A stretch of DNA of 64,000 bases from Pirellulales bacterium (GCA_016935315.1 JAFGRD010000047.1:82362-146361); one strand, 5' to 3'. Shown: positions 36,562-45,634, counted from the first letter of the stretch. The notes: a model not told the origin generated them from the sequence alone. Made by a program: numbers and translations.

Positions 36562-37707
36562 TCACCGGATCTGAAGCATCCGCTGAAGGGCCTCCAGCGA
36601 CCAGCGGGCCGTCTGGTCGTCGACGGCGATCACGTTGACCGGCGTGCCGGCCGCGAGATTCTCCAGCGACCAGCAGAGATGGGGCAGGTCGATGCGGTAC
36701 ATCGTCGCACACATGCAGACCAACGGCGAAAGGAAGTGGATTTCCTGCTCGGGGTGTTCGTGCTTGAGGCGATGGACCAGGTGCAACTCGGTGCCGATGG
36801 CCCACTTCGTGCCGGGGGGGGATTCCTCTACCGCTCGGATGATCTTGCCGGTCGAGCCGATCACGTCGGCCTGATCGGCCACTTCCATCTGGCACTCGGG
36901 ATGGACCAGGATCTTGATACCCGGGTACGTCTCGCGGAACTCTCGGACGTGTTGGGGCAAAAACATCTGGTGCACGCTGCAGTGGCCCTGCCAGAGGAGG
37001 ACGCGGCTGTGGCGGATCGTCTCGTCGGTGTTGCCACCCAGCTCCTGCTCGTGGGGATTCCAGACGGGCATTTCGTCTAGCGGGATCCCCATCGCCCGGG
37101 CCGTGTTGCGACCCAGGTGCTGATCGGGAAAGAAGAGCACGCGGCTGCGCCGGGCAAACGCCCATTTCAGCGCGGCTTCGGCGTTGGCCGACGTGCAGAC
37201 GATTCCGCCGCGCTGCCCGCAAAAGGCCTTCAGACTGGCGGCCGAGTTGACGTAAGTGATCGGCATCACGTCGTCGACGTCGATCACTTCGGCGAGTTGT
37301 TGCCAGCAGTCCTCGACCTGGTCGATTTCGGCCATGTCGGCCAAGGAGCAGCCGGCCGCCAGGTCGGGCAGGATGACCGTCACGCGGCGCCCGTTGCGTT
37401 GGGCCAGCCGCTCAGGCCGGTTGGCCAGGATGTCGGCCGTTTCCGCCATGAAGTGGACGCCGCAAAAAGCGATCGCCTCGCACTGCTCGTCGGCGGCCGC
37501 CAACTCGCTGAGCTTATAGCTGTCGCCCCGCAGATCCGACATCGCGATGACCTCGTCCTGCTGGTAATGGTGGCCGAGGATCAGCAACCGCGGACCCATT
37601 GCGTCCCGAACCGCCTGAATGCGCGCCGTGAGGACCTCGCGGTCCAGCGACTTGTACGGCTGAAGATCGAAGGCGGGCGACATGGTCTGATCGGTTGTCG
37701 TGCTCAT
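36562..37707 (-). CDS. nadA: Quinolinate synthase
   Basis: Cytoplasmic [4Fe-4S] enzyme of 381 residues that condenses iminoaspartate with dihydroxyacetone phosphate to quinolinate in NAD synthesis. The three expected cluster ligands are visible: Cys120 (AAGCSLAD), Cys243 (WQGHCSVH) and Cys331 or Cys333 in VCMCATM. Other conserved segments are LGHHYQQDEV, CGVHFMAETA, ITYVNSAA, FFPDQHLGRN, HPECQMEVADQAD and IGTELHLVHRL. Length is right for the family. nadB and nadC are not in the window. It is separated from the upstream fxsA gene by a strong two-way terminator. Confidence 0.97.
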   Translation of the reverse strand: MSTTTDQTMSPAFDLQPYKSLDREVLTARIQAVRDAMGPRLLILGHHYQQDEVIAMSDLRGDSYKLSELAAADEQCEAIAFCGVHFMAETADILANRPERLAQRNGRRVTVILPDLAAGCSLADMAEIDQVEDCWQQLAEVIDVDDVMPITYVNSAASLKAFCGQRGGIVCTSANAEAALKWAFARRSRVLFFPDQHLGRNTARAMGIPLDEMPVWNPHEQELGGNTDETIRHSRVLLWQGHCSVHQMFLPQHVREFRETYPGIKILVHPECQMEVADQADVIGSTGKIIRAVEESPPGTKWAIGTELHLVHRLKHEHPEQEIHFLSPLVCMCATMYRIDLPHLCWSLENLAAGTPVNVIAVDDQTARWSLEALQRMLQIR

Positions 37708-37750
37708 GAATCGGTCCTGTGCAAGAATTCAGCTATGATTCCATGGAAGT

Positions 37751-37806
37751 TGCACTTTCTGAAAAAACGGCACATAGGCCTAGGTGCCGTTTTTTCAGAA
37801 AGTGCA
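37751..37806. terminator. Bidirectional terminator, perfect 23-bp stem
   Basis: Arms 37751-37773 and 37784-37806 are exact inverted repeats around a 10-base loop with TAGGCCTA inside. Core: AAAAAACGGCAC, loop, GTGCCGTTTTTT, so each strand has an A-tract, a GC stem and a T6 tract. It most likely ends fxsA transcription before nadA. Confidence 0.85.
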
Positions 37807-37905
37807 GATCGAAACCCAACCAAGTATATCCCTCCGACAGGTCGAAGAACAAGGACCATCCTTGTGGGCCGGGCTTGCCGGTTCGGAGTGCTGCGGTCGG
37901 GGCAC

Positions 37906-38382
37906 CTAGGGCTGCTCCGGCCGCTCGGGTGGCACGTCGATCACCCGGCTGTCGATGATCTCGTCGTGGTCGGCCGGACGCCGATCTGCCGGTGGCCAAC
38001 CGGGTATCGACGACGTAACGCGAATGCTGGCCTCGAAGCGGCGTTTCAGCCACCGCTTGACCAGTCGCCGAAAGATCGGCAACAGTAGCGCAAACCCGAC
38101 CAGATCCGTCAGCATGCCGGGCGTGACCAGCAGGGCTCCGGCCAGGAGGATCATCAGCCCGTCCATGAGCGGATCGCCCGGCAACTGACCGGCGGCCATG
38201 GTTTCGTGGACTCGTCGCCAGCAGCGAAGCCCCTGATGGCGGGCCAGAGCGGCCCCGACCACGCCGGTCGTCAATACCACCGCCAGCGTGAACTGCCAGG
38301 AGGTCTTGTCGGCCAGCACCAACAACAGCATCAACTCGACCAGCGGCACGACCGTGAACAGCAACAGCAATCGCAACAGCAT
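37906..38382 (-). CDS. fxsA: FxsA family membrane protein
   Basis: Inner-membrane protein of 158 residues. The start at 38382 gives MLLRLLLLFTVVPLVELMLL, the standard FxsA opening; the frame is open to 38448 with poor sequence. Membrane segments are FTVVPLVELMLLLVLADK, FTLAVVLTTGVVGAALARHQG and LMILLAGALLVTPGMLTDLVGFALLLP, the last carrying the family pattern (L)LLVTPGxLTDxxG. FxsA of E. coli affects exclusion of phage T7 by F plasmid when overexpressed; its ordinary function is unknown. The C-terminal tail is soluble and acidic. Confidence 0.85.
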   Translation of the reverse strand: MLLRLLLLFTVVPLVELMLLLVLADKTSWQFTLAVVLTTGVVGAALARHQGLRCWRRVHETMAAGQLPGDPLMDGLMILLAGALLVTPGMLTDLVGFALLLPIFRRLVKRWLKRRFEASIRVTSSIPGWPPADRRPADHDEIIDSRVIDVPPERPEQP

Positions 38383-38580
38383 GGGGGAACTCGCTCCGAA
38401 GGCCCGTCGCAACACAAGGCCGGCGCACCAGGCGGGCACGCCAGCCATGTCTACCGTGTTGGCAGCACGTCATTATTACCGCTTTTGCCGCACGCGGTCC
38501 AGGCGGCCGGACGGCCGTCGCCTCCCGCCCGCGTGGCTTTGTTGTTGTTTGCGCTGCAAATGATCGAGGCCGGAAGAACC

Positions 38581-38628
38581 GGGCTCCCGCGGGTCGCCCT
38601 CTCGCATTGACTGTGCAAACGTCATTAG
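38581..38628 (-). repeat. Family-2 repeat, half copy e (reversed)
   Basis: Reads on the minus strand CTAATGACGTTTGCACAGTC and matches the left half of the family-2 palindrome up to GGGAGCCC. It lies just upstream of the HDOD gene. Confidence 0.7.
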
Positions 38629-38707
38629 TGAGCTATGGTTACATGAGGTAGCCGGGGGCGAATTTGCCCCCGGAGGTCGATTGTGCGCATTATAACGAGA
38701 ATTTCAG

Positions 38708-39613
38708 ATGGCCGGGCAAGCCGCCAGTTCGATGGGTAGCCACGCCAATCAGCCGGCCGCGGCGTTGATCGAGCGCCTCTTCCGCCGGATCAGCGAAGTC
38801 TCGTCGTTGCCGGCGGTGGCCATGCGCATTATCGAGGTGGCCAACAACCCGACGACCGGGGCCGACGACCTACTGGACGCGGTGCGCTTCGACGCCGCGC
38901 TGGCCACGCGGATCATGCGGACGGTCAACTCCTCGTACTACGCGCTGCAAAACAAGGTGGCCGACTTGAAGTTGGCCATCACCCTGTTGGGCTTCAAGGA
39001 AATCCGCAATCTGGCGATGACCGCCTACGTTGCTCAACTGTTCCGGAAGGGCTCGGGCTACGGCAGCTATTCCCGCGAGGGCCTCTGGAACCATCTGATC
39101 GGCGTCGGTGGGGCATCCCAGTTGATTGCCCAAGTCAGCGGCAAATCGCCCCCCGCCGAAGCCTATCTGGCCGGGCTGGTCCACGACCTGGGCAAGATCC
39201 TCATCGACCAATATCTGCACAAGCCGTTCTGCCAGATCATCGACCGACTCGACGGGCAGACGTCCATTTGCGATCTCGAACGGGAGACGCTGGGATTCGA
39301 CCACACGGAGCTCGGCGAATTCGTTGCCGTCCAGTGGCACCTGCCCGAGCACCTGACCTCCTGCATTCGCTACCACCATGCGCCGCTGGACTACGAAGGG
39401 CCGGACCAGGAGATGGTCTGCACGGTCGCCTTGGCCAATTTCTTCTGCAACGCCAAGGGGCTGACTTCGCTGGGCGTGGCCAACAAGCAGGTTCCGCCAG
39501 GCAGAGTCTTCGGTGTGTTGGGGCTCGACAAGCCGCGGATCGGCTCGATCTGGGAACAGCTCGACGAGACGCTCAAGGTGGCCGATATCATGGCCATGGC
39601 GCGGGTGGGATGA
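38708..39613 (+). CDS. HDOD domain protein
   Basis: Cytoplasmic protein of 301 residues with an HDOD domain across residues ~20-225: SSLPAVAMRIIEVANNP, DAALATRIMRTVNSSYYAL, ITLLGFKEIRNLAMTA and AYLAGLVHDLGKILIDQY. The HD pair is present (HDLGK), whereas many HDOD proteins lack catalytic residues. Such proteins act as signalling adaptors in motility, stress or cell-cycle control. No output domain is attached. It faces dprA tail to tail (35 bp between stops). Confidence 0.93.
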   Translation: MAGQAASSMGSHANQPAAALIERLFRRISEVSSLPAVAMRIIEVANNPTTGADDLLDAVRFDAALATRIMRTVNSSYYALQNKVADLKLAITLLGFKEIRNLAMTAYVAQLFRKGSGYGSYSREGLWNHLIGVGGASQLIAQVSGKSPPAEAYLAGLVHDLGKILIDQYLHKPFCQIIDRLDGQTSICDLERETLGFDHTELGEFVAVQWHLPEHLTSCIRYHHAPLDYEGPDQEMVCTVALANFFCNAKGLTSLGVANKQVPPGRVFGVLGLDKPRIGSIWEQLDETLKVADIMAMARVG

Positions 39614-39647
39614 AATCGCGGCACTGTGTCACATCCGCCTGGCCGTG

Positions 39648-40781
39648 TCACATCCGCGCTACCGTGGTGCCGCTGAGGCGACGAACCAGGCGGCGCATCT
39701 CCAACACGCTGATTGCCGAGAGAACCCTGGACACCGGCAAGCCGCTCTGGGCGACGATCCGGTCGATCGACGTCGAATCGGTGCCGATGACCGAAAGCAC
39801 CTTTTGCTCCAACTCGTTGAGCTTCAGCTCGGCCGGGTGGTGGACCGCCGGACCGTCGTCGCGCGGCGCGGCCTCGACCAGCGGCCCGAGCTCTTCCAGC
39901 ACGTCGTCGGCCGATTCCACCAGTCGAGCCCCGTCGCGAAGCAGGCGGTGGCAGCCGCGGGCGGTCCGCGAGTCGACGCGCCCCGGCACCGCAAACACCT
40001 CGCGGCCCTGTTCCATGGCGTGTCTTGCCGTGATCAGTGCGCCGCTTCGCTCGGCGGCCTCCACGATGATCACCCCCAGAGAAAGGCCGCTGATCAACCG
40101 GTTGCGTTGCGGGAACATGCCGCTTAAGGGTTCGATCAGCGGCGGCGACTCGCTGAGCACCGCGCCGGCGGCAACGACTTCGCCGGCCAGCTTCTCGTGC
40201 TCGGGTGGGTAGATGTTCAGCACGCCGCTGGCCAACACGGCCAACGTGCGGCCGCCGGCGGCCAGTGCGCCGCGATGGGCCGCCGCGTCGATGCCCCGGG
40301 CCAACCCGCTGACGATCGTCAGCCCCGCCCGCGCCAGGCTGCCCGCCAGTCGCTCCGCCTGTCGCAACCCGTATTGCGAGGCGTGCCGCGTGCCGACGAT
40401 GCCGATCGCCAGCGCATCTTCCGGCTTGAGCGTCCCGCGGACGAACAGGACGCCGGGCGGGTCGTGGATTTCGCGCAACATGCGCGGGTATTGATCGCGC
40501 GATTCGATCAGCATGTCGATGCCGTGCTCGTTGCAGAGGGCCAGCTCGCGCTCGACATCGATCTGATCGGCCGCGGCAATCGCCAGACTGAGCTTGGGGC
40601 CGACGCCCGGCACTTCGCGCAGCGCGTCCGGCGCGGCGGCCAGCACGGCCTGGGATGAGCCGAACTTTTCGAGCAGCGTCTGGCGAATCCGCGGCCCCAC
40701 GCCGGGAACCATGACCAGCCGCAACGTGTCGGCAAGTTCCTCCGGCGTCGGCTCGGCAGCGGAATCGTTGCAGTCGCTCAT
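39648..40781 (-). CDS. dprA: DNA processing protein A
   Basis: Cytoplasmic protein of 377 residues that loads RecA on incoming single-stranded DNA. The N-terminus carries two helix-hairpin-helix units (MVPGVGPRIRQTLLEKFG, VPGVGPKLSLAI). Next is the Rossmann-like DprA core: LAIGIVGTRHASQYGLRQAE, SGLARGIDAAAH, VLASGVLNIYPPEHEKL, FPQRNRLISGLS and EAAERSGALITARHAMEQGR, all conserved family segments. The C-terminus (~315-375) is a winged-helix domain. The start at 40781 has no clear SD. It lies 41 bp downstream of the HhH/HTH gene, so the two are probably co-transcribed. Confidence 0.97.
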   Translation of the reverse strand: MSDCNDSAAEPTPEELADTLRLVMVPGVGPRIRQTLLEKFGSSQAVLAAAPDALREVPGVGPKLSLAIAAADQIDVERELALCNEHGIDMLIESRDQYPRMLREIHDPPGVLFVRGTLKPEDALAIGIVGTRHASQYGLRQAERLAGSLARAGLTIVSGLARGIDAAAHRGALAAGGRTLAVLASGVLNIYPPEHEKLAGEVVAAGAVLSESPPLIEPLSGMFPQRNRLISGLSLGVIIVEAAERSGALITARHAMEQGREVFAVPGRVDSRTARGCHRLLRDGARLVESADDVLEELGPLVEAAPRDDGPAVHHPAELKLNELEQKVLSVIGTDSTSIDRIVAQSGLPVSRVLSAISVLEMRRLVRRLSGTTVARM

Positions 40782-40822
40782 GGCGACAATATACCACCGG
40801 TGTCGCCGCTGAGACAGGCCGG

Positions 40823-41974
40823 CTACGCCACGTTGACTTCTCCGCCAACCAGCGAGCTGTTCCCGTCGTCCAGCACGGGGGCCTGTTCCAGCGGACCGGC
40901 TGCTCCGCGACGGCTGCCGGGGTAGAACAACTCGATGGCGGCAAGGAACTGTCTCAACTCGGGAGACTCGCCCGCCTGGGCCGCTTCGCTCTGGAACCGG
41001 TCCCGCAACTCGTAGGCCTGATGGCGTCCGGTGGGCCAGCGAACGATCAGGATGTCGTTGATTTCGTTGAGCAACTGGTAGACGCGCGCCCGGGTCAACC
41101 CCATGGTTCGGGCGGCCTGCCGCACACTGGTGATCGGGCCGCTGATCCCCAGACGGTTTTCGGCCAGACTGGCGATTTGCTGGGTGGCGTCGACGCGGAC
41201 CTGTTCCAGCAGCGGAGCGACGAAGTGCTCGAAGATCTCCTGCTCGCTCGGGACGCCCGCCGTTTGCAGCGTGTTGGCGACCCACTGTTCCACTCTGTCG
41301 ATCAACCGCGGAACGATCCGCACGAGCAAGTGGTCCTGCGTGCCCATGCCGTCGACCAGCGTGTAGACGCTGTAGAAGACTTCCAGGATGGCGCGAACCC
41401 GCTTTTCGCCATGCGTCTTCATCGCGCGGATTTCTTCCAGCGTCGAGTCGGTGTATTCGCCCAAAGGCGTGTTCCAGATCACGCGGGTCATGTTCCGCAG
41501 ACTGGGTGCCAGCCGGCCCAGCTTCTCGGCGGCCAGGCCGTGCTTGACCACGCTTGCCCGCCACCGAGCCCAGACGACCTCCGAAACGGTGCCCGGATCG
41601 AAGCCGTCGCCGTTGGCCGTGTGGCCGTTGCGCTTGGCGACTCTGCCGTTCTCCGGTGTCCCGGTCAGCTCGACCGGCAACTCCGACGGGTCGGTGTTGG
41701 CGGCCCGGGCCAGCAACTTCACGAACGAAGCGATCTTCTTCTGGCCGATGCCGGGCGTCTCAGAAAGCTCGCCGAACGGCGCGTTGAGCAGGTCCTTCAA
41801 TGTGCGGCCCAAAAAGGCCAAGGGGAGCCGGCGGTCGGTGGGCAACGCCCAATAGGCCAGCGGCTTCTCCAGGTGGTCGGCGTACTCCTCCGACGTCAGG
41901 ATCTTTCGAAGGCTCTCAAAGCGGCTGATGATCTGGAGCTCTTCAACGGTTGATGTCTTACCGGGTCTCATCAT
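40823..41974 (-). CDS. Unrecognised HhH/HTH protein upstream of dprA
   Basis: Protein of 383 residues that I cannot place in a named family. It is cytoplasmic, with no signal. Near residue 75 is ELSETPGIGQKKIASFVKLL, a helix-hairpin-helix of the kind that binds DNA without sequence preference. About residues 155-200 hold another unit (EIRAMKTHGEKRVRAILEVF). Near residues 290-330 SVRQAARTMGLTRARVYQLL looks like the helix-turn-helix of sigma region 4 or of MarR-type proteins. The end is low-complexity. AAGGAGGAG lies upstream; ATG at 41974 or 41971 both fit. It sits directly before dprA with 41 bp between, so a role in DNA uptake or repair is possible (inference). Confidence 0.75.
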   Translation of the reverse strand: MMRPGKTSTVEELQIISRFESLRKILTSEEYADHLEKPLAYWALPTDRRLPLAFLGRTLKDLLNAPFGELSETPGIGQKKIASFVKLLARAANTDPSELPVELTGTPENGRVAKRNGHTANGDGFDPGTVSEVVWARWRASVVKHGLAAEKLGRLAPSLRNMTRVIWNTPLGEYTDSTLEEIRAMKTHGEKRVRAILEVFYSVYTLVDGMGTQDHLLVRIVPRLIDRVEQWVANTLQTAGVPSEQEIFEHFVAPLLEQVRVDATQQIASLAENRLGISGPITSVRQAARTMGLTRARVYQLLNEINDILIVRWPTGRHQAYELRDRFQSEAAQAGESPELRQFLAAIELFYPGSRRGAAGPLEQAPVLDDGNSSLVGGEVNVA

Positions 41975-42595
41975 CTCCTCCTTCGGTTCCAGTCCACGGT
42001 AGCGCGCAGCCGCTCCTTGGCCACTTCAGATTGCCTCTTCCCGCCGGCCAGCACACTCGGCTGCCCGGGCGACGCCAGTCGCATCTGTCTCGTCGCAAAA
42101 CGGTCTCTGTTCCGTAAGGTGTTACCGTGGTGCACCAATTCAAGTTCTCTGGGGTGGGTAATTTGTTCCTAATGGCGGGAGTTCCAGCAGAGTGCCAAGC
42201 CTCTTCACTCGGCGGTCTTGCGACCACCAGGCAACCTGCTCGAACCTTAGTCAAGGTGGGAGTAGGACCGGCCGCGACGCGGATTCACGTCTGTCAGCGC
42301 CACAACCAATCGCTCGTATTATCCTATTTTCCCAATACCCACATACGCGAGTCAAGGGCCAGAAGGGTTTTCTCACGAAAAGCTCACAAAAAAAGCCGAA
42401 GATCCTATGATCTCTCGGCGGCTTGGCCCAGGAGAGGGGTGACTCATCGTCGATATACCCCTCTGTTTGACTGGAAAACATGACTATCTGGCCGCGAATC
42501 GGGGGGGATTCTCCGCCGCGACGCCGTCGGCTCCCCCACCAGCCATGCTATCGCCCCGACAGGCCCAAGGACCGTGCGGCGAGGCCCGACCGCTG
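41975..42595. other. 620-bp gap without a convincing gene, AT-richer in its second half
   Basis: Lies between the HhH/HTH gene and the end of the glycosylphosphotransferase gene. Open frames exist on both strands (for example 42127-42483 and 41958-42254) but have no SD, signal or family likeness. The part from ~42300 to ~42480 is lower in GC than its surroundings. No repeat of either family was seen. Confidence 0.5.
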
Positions 42596-43999
42596 CTACC
42601 CGACGGCACGGACGACAGGCCGCCGAGGCCCCAGACCGCGCCAGGCGGTCATCCAGAGAATCTGCAAGTCGAGCCAGAGCGACCAGTGGGAGACGTAATA
42701 GAGGTCGCAGCGGATGCGATTGCGCACCGAGGTGTCGCCGCGCCAACCGTGAACTTGGGCCCAGCCGGTCATACCGGCCTGGACCGTGTGGCGTTGGGCA
42801 TAGTCGGGAATCTGCCGGCAAAACTCCCGGACAAACACGGCCCGCTCCGGACGCGGTCCGACGAGGCTCATGTTCCCGGCCAGCACGTTGAACAACTGGG
42901 GCAGCTCGTCGAGGCTCCATCGCCGCATGAACCGCCCCAGCCGCGTGCAACGCCGGTCGTCGCGTCGCGCCCAAACCGGGCCAGTCGCGTCTTCGGCGTC
43001 GGGCGGCATGCTGCGGAACTTGAGCATCTCGAAGGTCTTGCCGTGGAGCCCCAGCCGGGCCTGTCGGTAGAAGATCGGACCGGGACTGGTCCATTTGACG
43101 GCCACCGCCAAGGCAGCCATCAGCGGCGCCAGCAGCACCAGCGCCGCCGAACCGAGCACCAGATCCATCGCACGCTTGGCCATTCGGGGCCAACCGTAGT
43201 GTGGGCTCTGCCGCAGCCCGAGAAACGCCAGGTCGTCGATTTCCAGCATCCGCAGCTTCATGCCGGCCGTGTTCGGCACGTCGGGAACGAGCTGCACTTC
43301 CACCAGCACGTTCGACAGCGCTTCGTAGACCTCGGGCAGCTCCCCGTAGCGCGACAACGGCAAGGCCACAAATACGTGGTCCACGTCGTGGTCGGCTGCG
43401 ATGCGGCCGAGTTGATCGACCGTGCCGAGCCACGGCAGGATCGTCGTTCGGACCTTGCGGGGCCGATCGACGAAGCCGATGGCCTCCAGGCCGGTCCATG
43501 CGTTGTCGAGGATCGCGGCGGCCACCCGCCGGCCAGTTCGCCCGGAGCCGACGATCACCGCCCGGCCGCGGTTGAGCCCTCGACCGCGGAGATACTTTAC
43601 AGCCTGCCAAATCGCCCGGCGCACCAGGGTCAGTGCCAAGGCATTCAGGGCCAAGAACAACGCCAGCGCCAATCGCGACTCGTACACGTCGCGCCGATAG
43701 AACGTGACGGTAATCGCCAGCAGGAACAACAGGCCGCCGGCCTTGCACACGACGCCCAGCTCGCTGGGCAGTTGCCTCAGACGATGGACCTCGTAGAGAC
43801 CGCACAGCCGATAGGACACCGCGGCCAGCACCAGCACGACCGGCAGCTCCCGAACGACCGAGCGGAACTCAGGCACCCCGTACGGCGAATCCCACAGCGC
43901 GAACCGCAGCCAATAAGCCCCGATCCAGACCGCGGCCGTCACCGCCAGATCGCAGCCGAGAAACACCAGCGCCAGCTTGTCACCGTGCCGACGATACAT
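42596..43999 (-). CDS. Polyprenyl glycosylphosphotransferase (WcaJ/undecaprenyl-phosphate glucose phosphotransferase type)
   Basis: Membrane enzyme of 467 residues. It transfers a sugar 1-phosphate from a UDP-sugar to undecaprenyl phosphate, the first step of an exopolysaccharide or O-antigen repeat. The start at 43999 opens with MYRRHGDKLALVFLGCDL and helices 1-4; the frame is open to 44167. A central cytoplasmic Rossmann part (GRAVIVGSGRTGRRVAAAIL) is followed by the catalytic bacterial sugar transferase domain with KRAMDLVLGSAALVLLAPLM, FEMLKFRSMPPDAED, SLDELPQLFNVLAGNMSLVG and GPRPERAVFV, the usual motifs. Length fits. No other polysaccharide genes adjoin. Confidence 0.93.
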   Translation of the reverse strand: MYRRHGDKLALVFLGCDLAVTAAVWIGAYWLRFALWDSPYGVPEFRSVVRELPVVLVLAAVSYRLCGLYEVHRLRQLPSELGVVCKAGGLLFLLAITVTFYRRDVYESRLALALFLALNALALTLVRRAIWQAVKYLRGRGLNRGRAVIVGSGRTGRRVAAAILDNAWTGLEAIGFVDRPRKVRTTILPWLGTVDQLGRIAADHDVDHVFVALPLSRYGELPEVYEALSNVLVEVQLVPDVPNTAGMKLRMLEIDDLAFLGLRQSPHYGWPRMAKRAMDLVLGSAALVLLAPLMAALAVAVKWTSPGPIFYRQARLGLHGKTFEMLKFRSMPPDAEDATGPVWARRDDRRCTRLGRFMRRWSLDELPQLFNVLAGNMSLVGPRPERAVFVREFCRQIPDYAQRHTVQAGMTGWAQVHGWRGDTSVRNRIRCDLYYVSHWSLWLDLQILWMTAWRGLGPRRPVVRAVG

Positions 44000-44292
44000 T
44001 GCAGCCCCAGCGCTCCGGAAACGCGTCGTCCTTGTCGCGAAAAACGGCAAAGAATCGAGAGGGGTCTTGTAACGACTTGCCCGACAGCAGTCAACAGAGA
44101 ATAGGAAAGAAGGGAAGCTGGGGGGAAACGAATAGCCCTGTTCGCGCCGGGAGGGGGCCGGTCTCAAACGATGCAGGAGATCTTCGCGCCAGTTGTCCGG
44201 GGCCGCCTTCCCAGCGGGGGCTGGTACGCGTTTCCCGACGTATACTCACAAGTGTGGATGCAAACAACGCCCAACCCCAGATCTCAGCCTCC

Positions 44293-44691
44293 ATGAGCAC
44301 GGCTCTGGATATCGAGAAGATCGTTTGTCGCCACTGCTATGCGGTGCTTGACGTGGGGGACAGTTTCTGTCGCCATTGCGGCGTCCCGACCGGCCCTGCC
44401 AGTTCGGCCCCATGGTCCCCCGGTGCGGCGTCTGCCGCGCCCCCTGCGATGCGGCGGGGCCACGGCCTCGCAACGTCCCGCTGGTCGGAGAATCGCTGGG
44501 TGGTGCTGGCGATGCTGTTTCTCGTATTGGGGCCTGTCGGCCTGCCCATGCTTTGGCGCAGCCGGCAATTCTCGCGCACATGGAAGACGGTCCTGACAAC
44601 GTTCGTCTTGGGCGTCACCGTGGCCATCGTCGGATTGATCTGGTACGTCTTCAACAAGACCCTTGCCCCACTGCGGGAGTTGGGGCTCTGA
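44293..44691 (+). CDS. Zinc-ribbon membrane protein, small
   Basis: Protein of 132 residues starting at 44293. An N-terminal zinc ribbon C-R-H-C (residues 12-15) and C-R-H-C (26-29) is followed by a Pro/Ala-rich linker and two membrane helices (WVVLAMLFLVLGPVGLPMLW and TVLTTFVLGVTVAIVGLIWYVF). This layout is common in small planctomycete membrane proteins of unknown role. No SD is clear. TATACT lies at 44241-44246 without a matching -35. The stop codon is followed within two bases by a family-2 repeat. Confidence 0.7.
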   Translation: MSTALDIEKIVCRHCYAVLDVGDSFCRHCGVPTGPASSAPWSPGAASAAPPAMRRGHGLATSRWSENRWVVLAMLFLVLGPVGLPMLWRSRQFSRTWKTVLTTFVLGVTVAIVGLIWYVFNKTLAPLRELGL

Positions 44692-44692
44692 T

Positions 44693-44797
44693 CTATTGAC
44701 GCTCGCACAGTCAATGCGCGAGGGCGACCAACGGGAGCCCGATTTTTCCGGCCTCCCGTTGGTCGGCCTGGATCATTCACAACGCAAACACCAATAG
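44693..44797. repeat. Family-2 palindromic repeat, copy b (105 bp, complete)
   Basis: Starts CTATTGACGCTCGCACAGTC and ends with the imperfect inverse ACGCAAACACCAATAG. The core stem is GACCAACGGGAG (44727-44738) with CTCCCGTTGGTC (44753-44764). It directly follows the zinc-ribbon gene and may act as a structured 3' end. Confidence 0.8.
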
Positions 44798-44878
44798 CGT
44801 TCCTGCCGTGCCCCGGCAGCCCGTTGGAGACTGCCCACCGGCCACTCGTTGAACAAGCCACGCAGGGCCGAGACCGGC

Positions 44879-45619
44879 TCAGAACTCCAGCTCCATCAGA
44901 TCATCGCCCAACTCGGTCGCCGGGAAGATCGCCCGGGCCGCGTCCAGACCGATCGGGTCGTCTTCGGTCGAAAGGGGGTTCAGATGGACCAGCACCAGCC
45001 GGCCGACGCGGGCCTTGCGGGCCACGCGGGCAACCGGCGACGTGCAACTGTGACCGGTGGTTTGGGCCCAATCGGCGCTGGCGTCGGGGAAGTAACACTC
45101 GTGGATCAGCAGATCGACATCGCGGATCTTCTCCAGATACTCGGCGTCGTCGGCCGCAATCGTGTCGGTCACGTAAGCCATCGACCGCCCCGGCCAGTCG
45201 AGCCGATAGCCGATCGAGCCGCCCTGGTGCCGAAGCGGGAAATGCGTCAGCCGGCCATGCAACGGCAGACTCACCTCATCGGCCAGCGGCCGCGACTCGT
45301 ACGGCGGCCTCTTGGGAAACAGCTCTTCGGCGAACATGTGCCGGTCGATCGCAGCCAGCTTGGCGGCGTCACCGTGCACGGTGATCCGCTGCAGCGAGTG
45401 CGCGCGCATCACGCTGAACAGATAGGTCAGCCCGATCACGTGATCCAAATGGGCGTGGGTCAGAAAGATGTCCAGTTCGCTCGTTTGCAGGAACCGGCCG
45501 GCCCGATACATCGCCGTGCCCGCGTCGAGCATCACGCCGCACTCGGGGATCAGCATACAGGGCGTGTGCCGCCGGTCGTTGGGATGGTATCCGGTGGTGC
45601 CGAGCAGGACGACCTTCAT
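44879..45619 (-). CDS. MBL-fold metal-dependent hydrolase (RNase Z-like)
   Basis: Cytoplasmic protein of 246 residues with a metallo-beta-lactamase fold. The start at 45619 is chosen because MKVVLLGTTGYHPND is the typical opening; the open frame continues to 45652 into a repeat. The metal motif is THAHLDHVIG (H55-x-H57-x-D59-H60), preceded by MLDAGTAMYRAG, then GDAAKLAAIDRHMFAEEL, VTDTIAADD and LLIHECYFPDASADWAQTTG with the later His/Asp ligands. ARVGRLVLVHLNPLS near the end carries the third His. Resembles tRNase Z and phosphodiesterase relatives, but lacks the long exosite arm of true RNase Z. The substrate is unknown. Confidence 0.86.
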   Translation of the reverse strand: MKVVLLGTTGYHPNDRRHTPCMLIPECGVMLDAGTAMYRAGRFLQTSELDIFLTHAHLDHVIGLTYLFSVMRAHSLQRITVHGDAAKLAAIDRHMFAEELFPKRPPYESRPLADEVSLPLHGRLTHFPLRHQGGSIGYRLDWPGRSMAYVTDTIAADDAEYLEKIRDVDLLIHECYFPDASADWAQTTGHSCTSPVARVARKARVGRLVLVHLNPLSTEDDPIGLDAARAIFPATELGDDLMELEF

Positions 45620-45634
45620 GACGCGGCTCCGTAA

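Noticed and set aside
38607..38638. TTGACT followed by TATGGT upstream of the HDOD gene
   Set aside because: The spacer is 21 bp and the -35 lies inside a repeat, so it is not a good promoter.
42127..42483. 118-residue open frame in the 620-bp gap
   Set aside because: No SD, signal or homology visible; the codon pattern is not like neighbouring genes.
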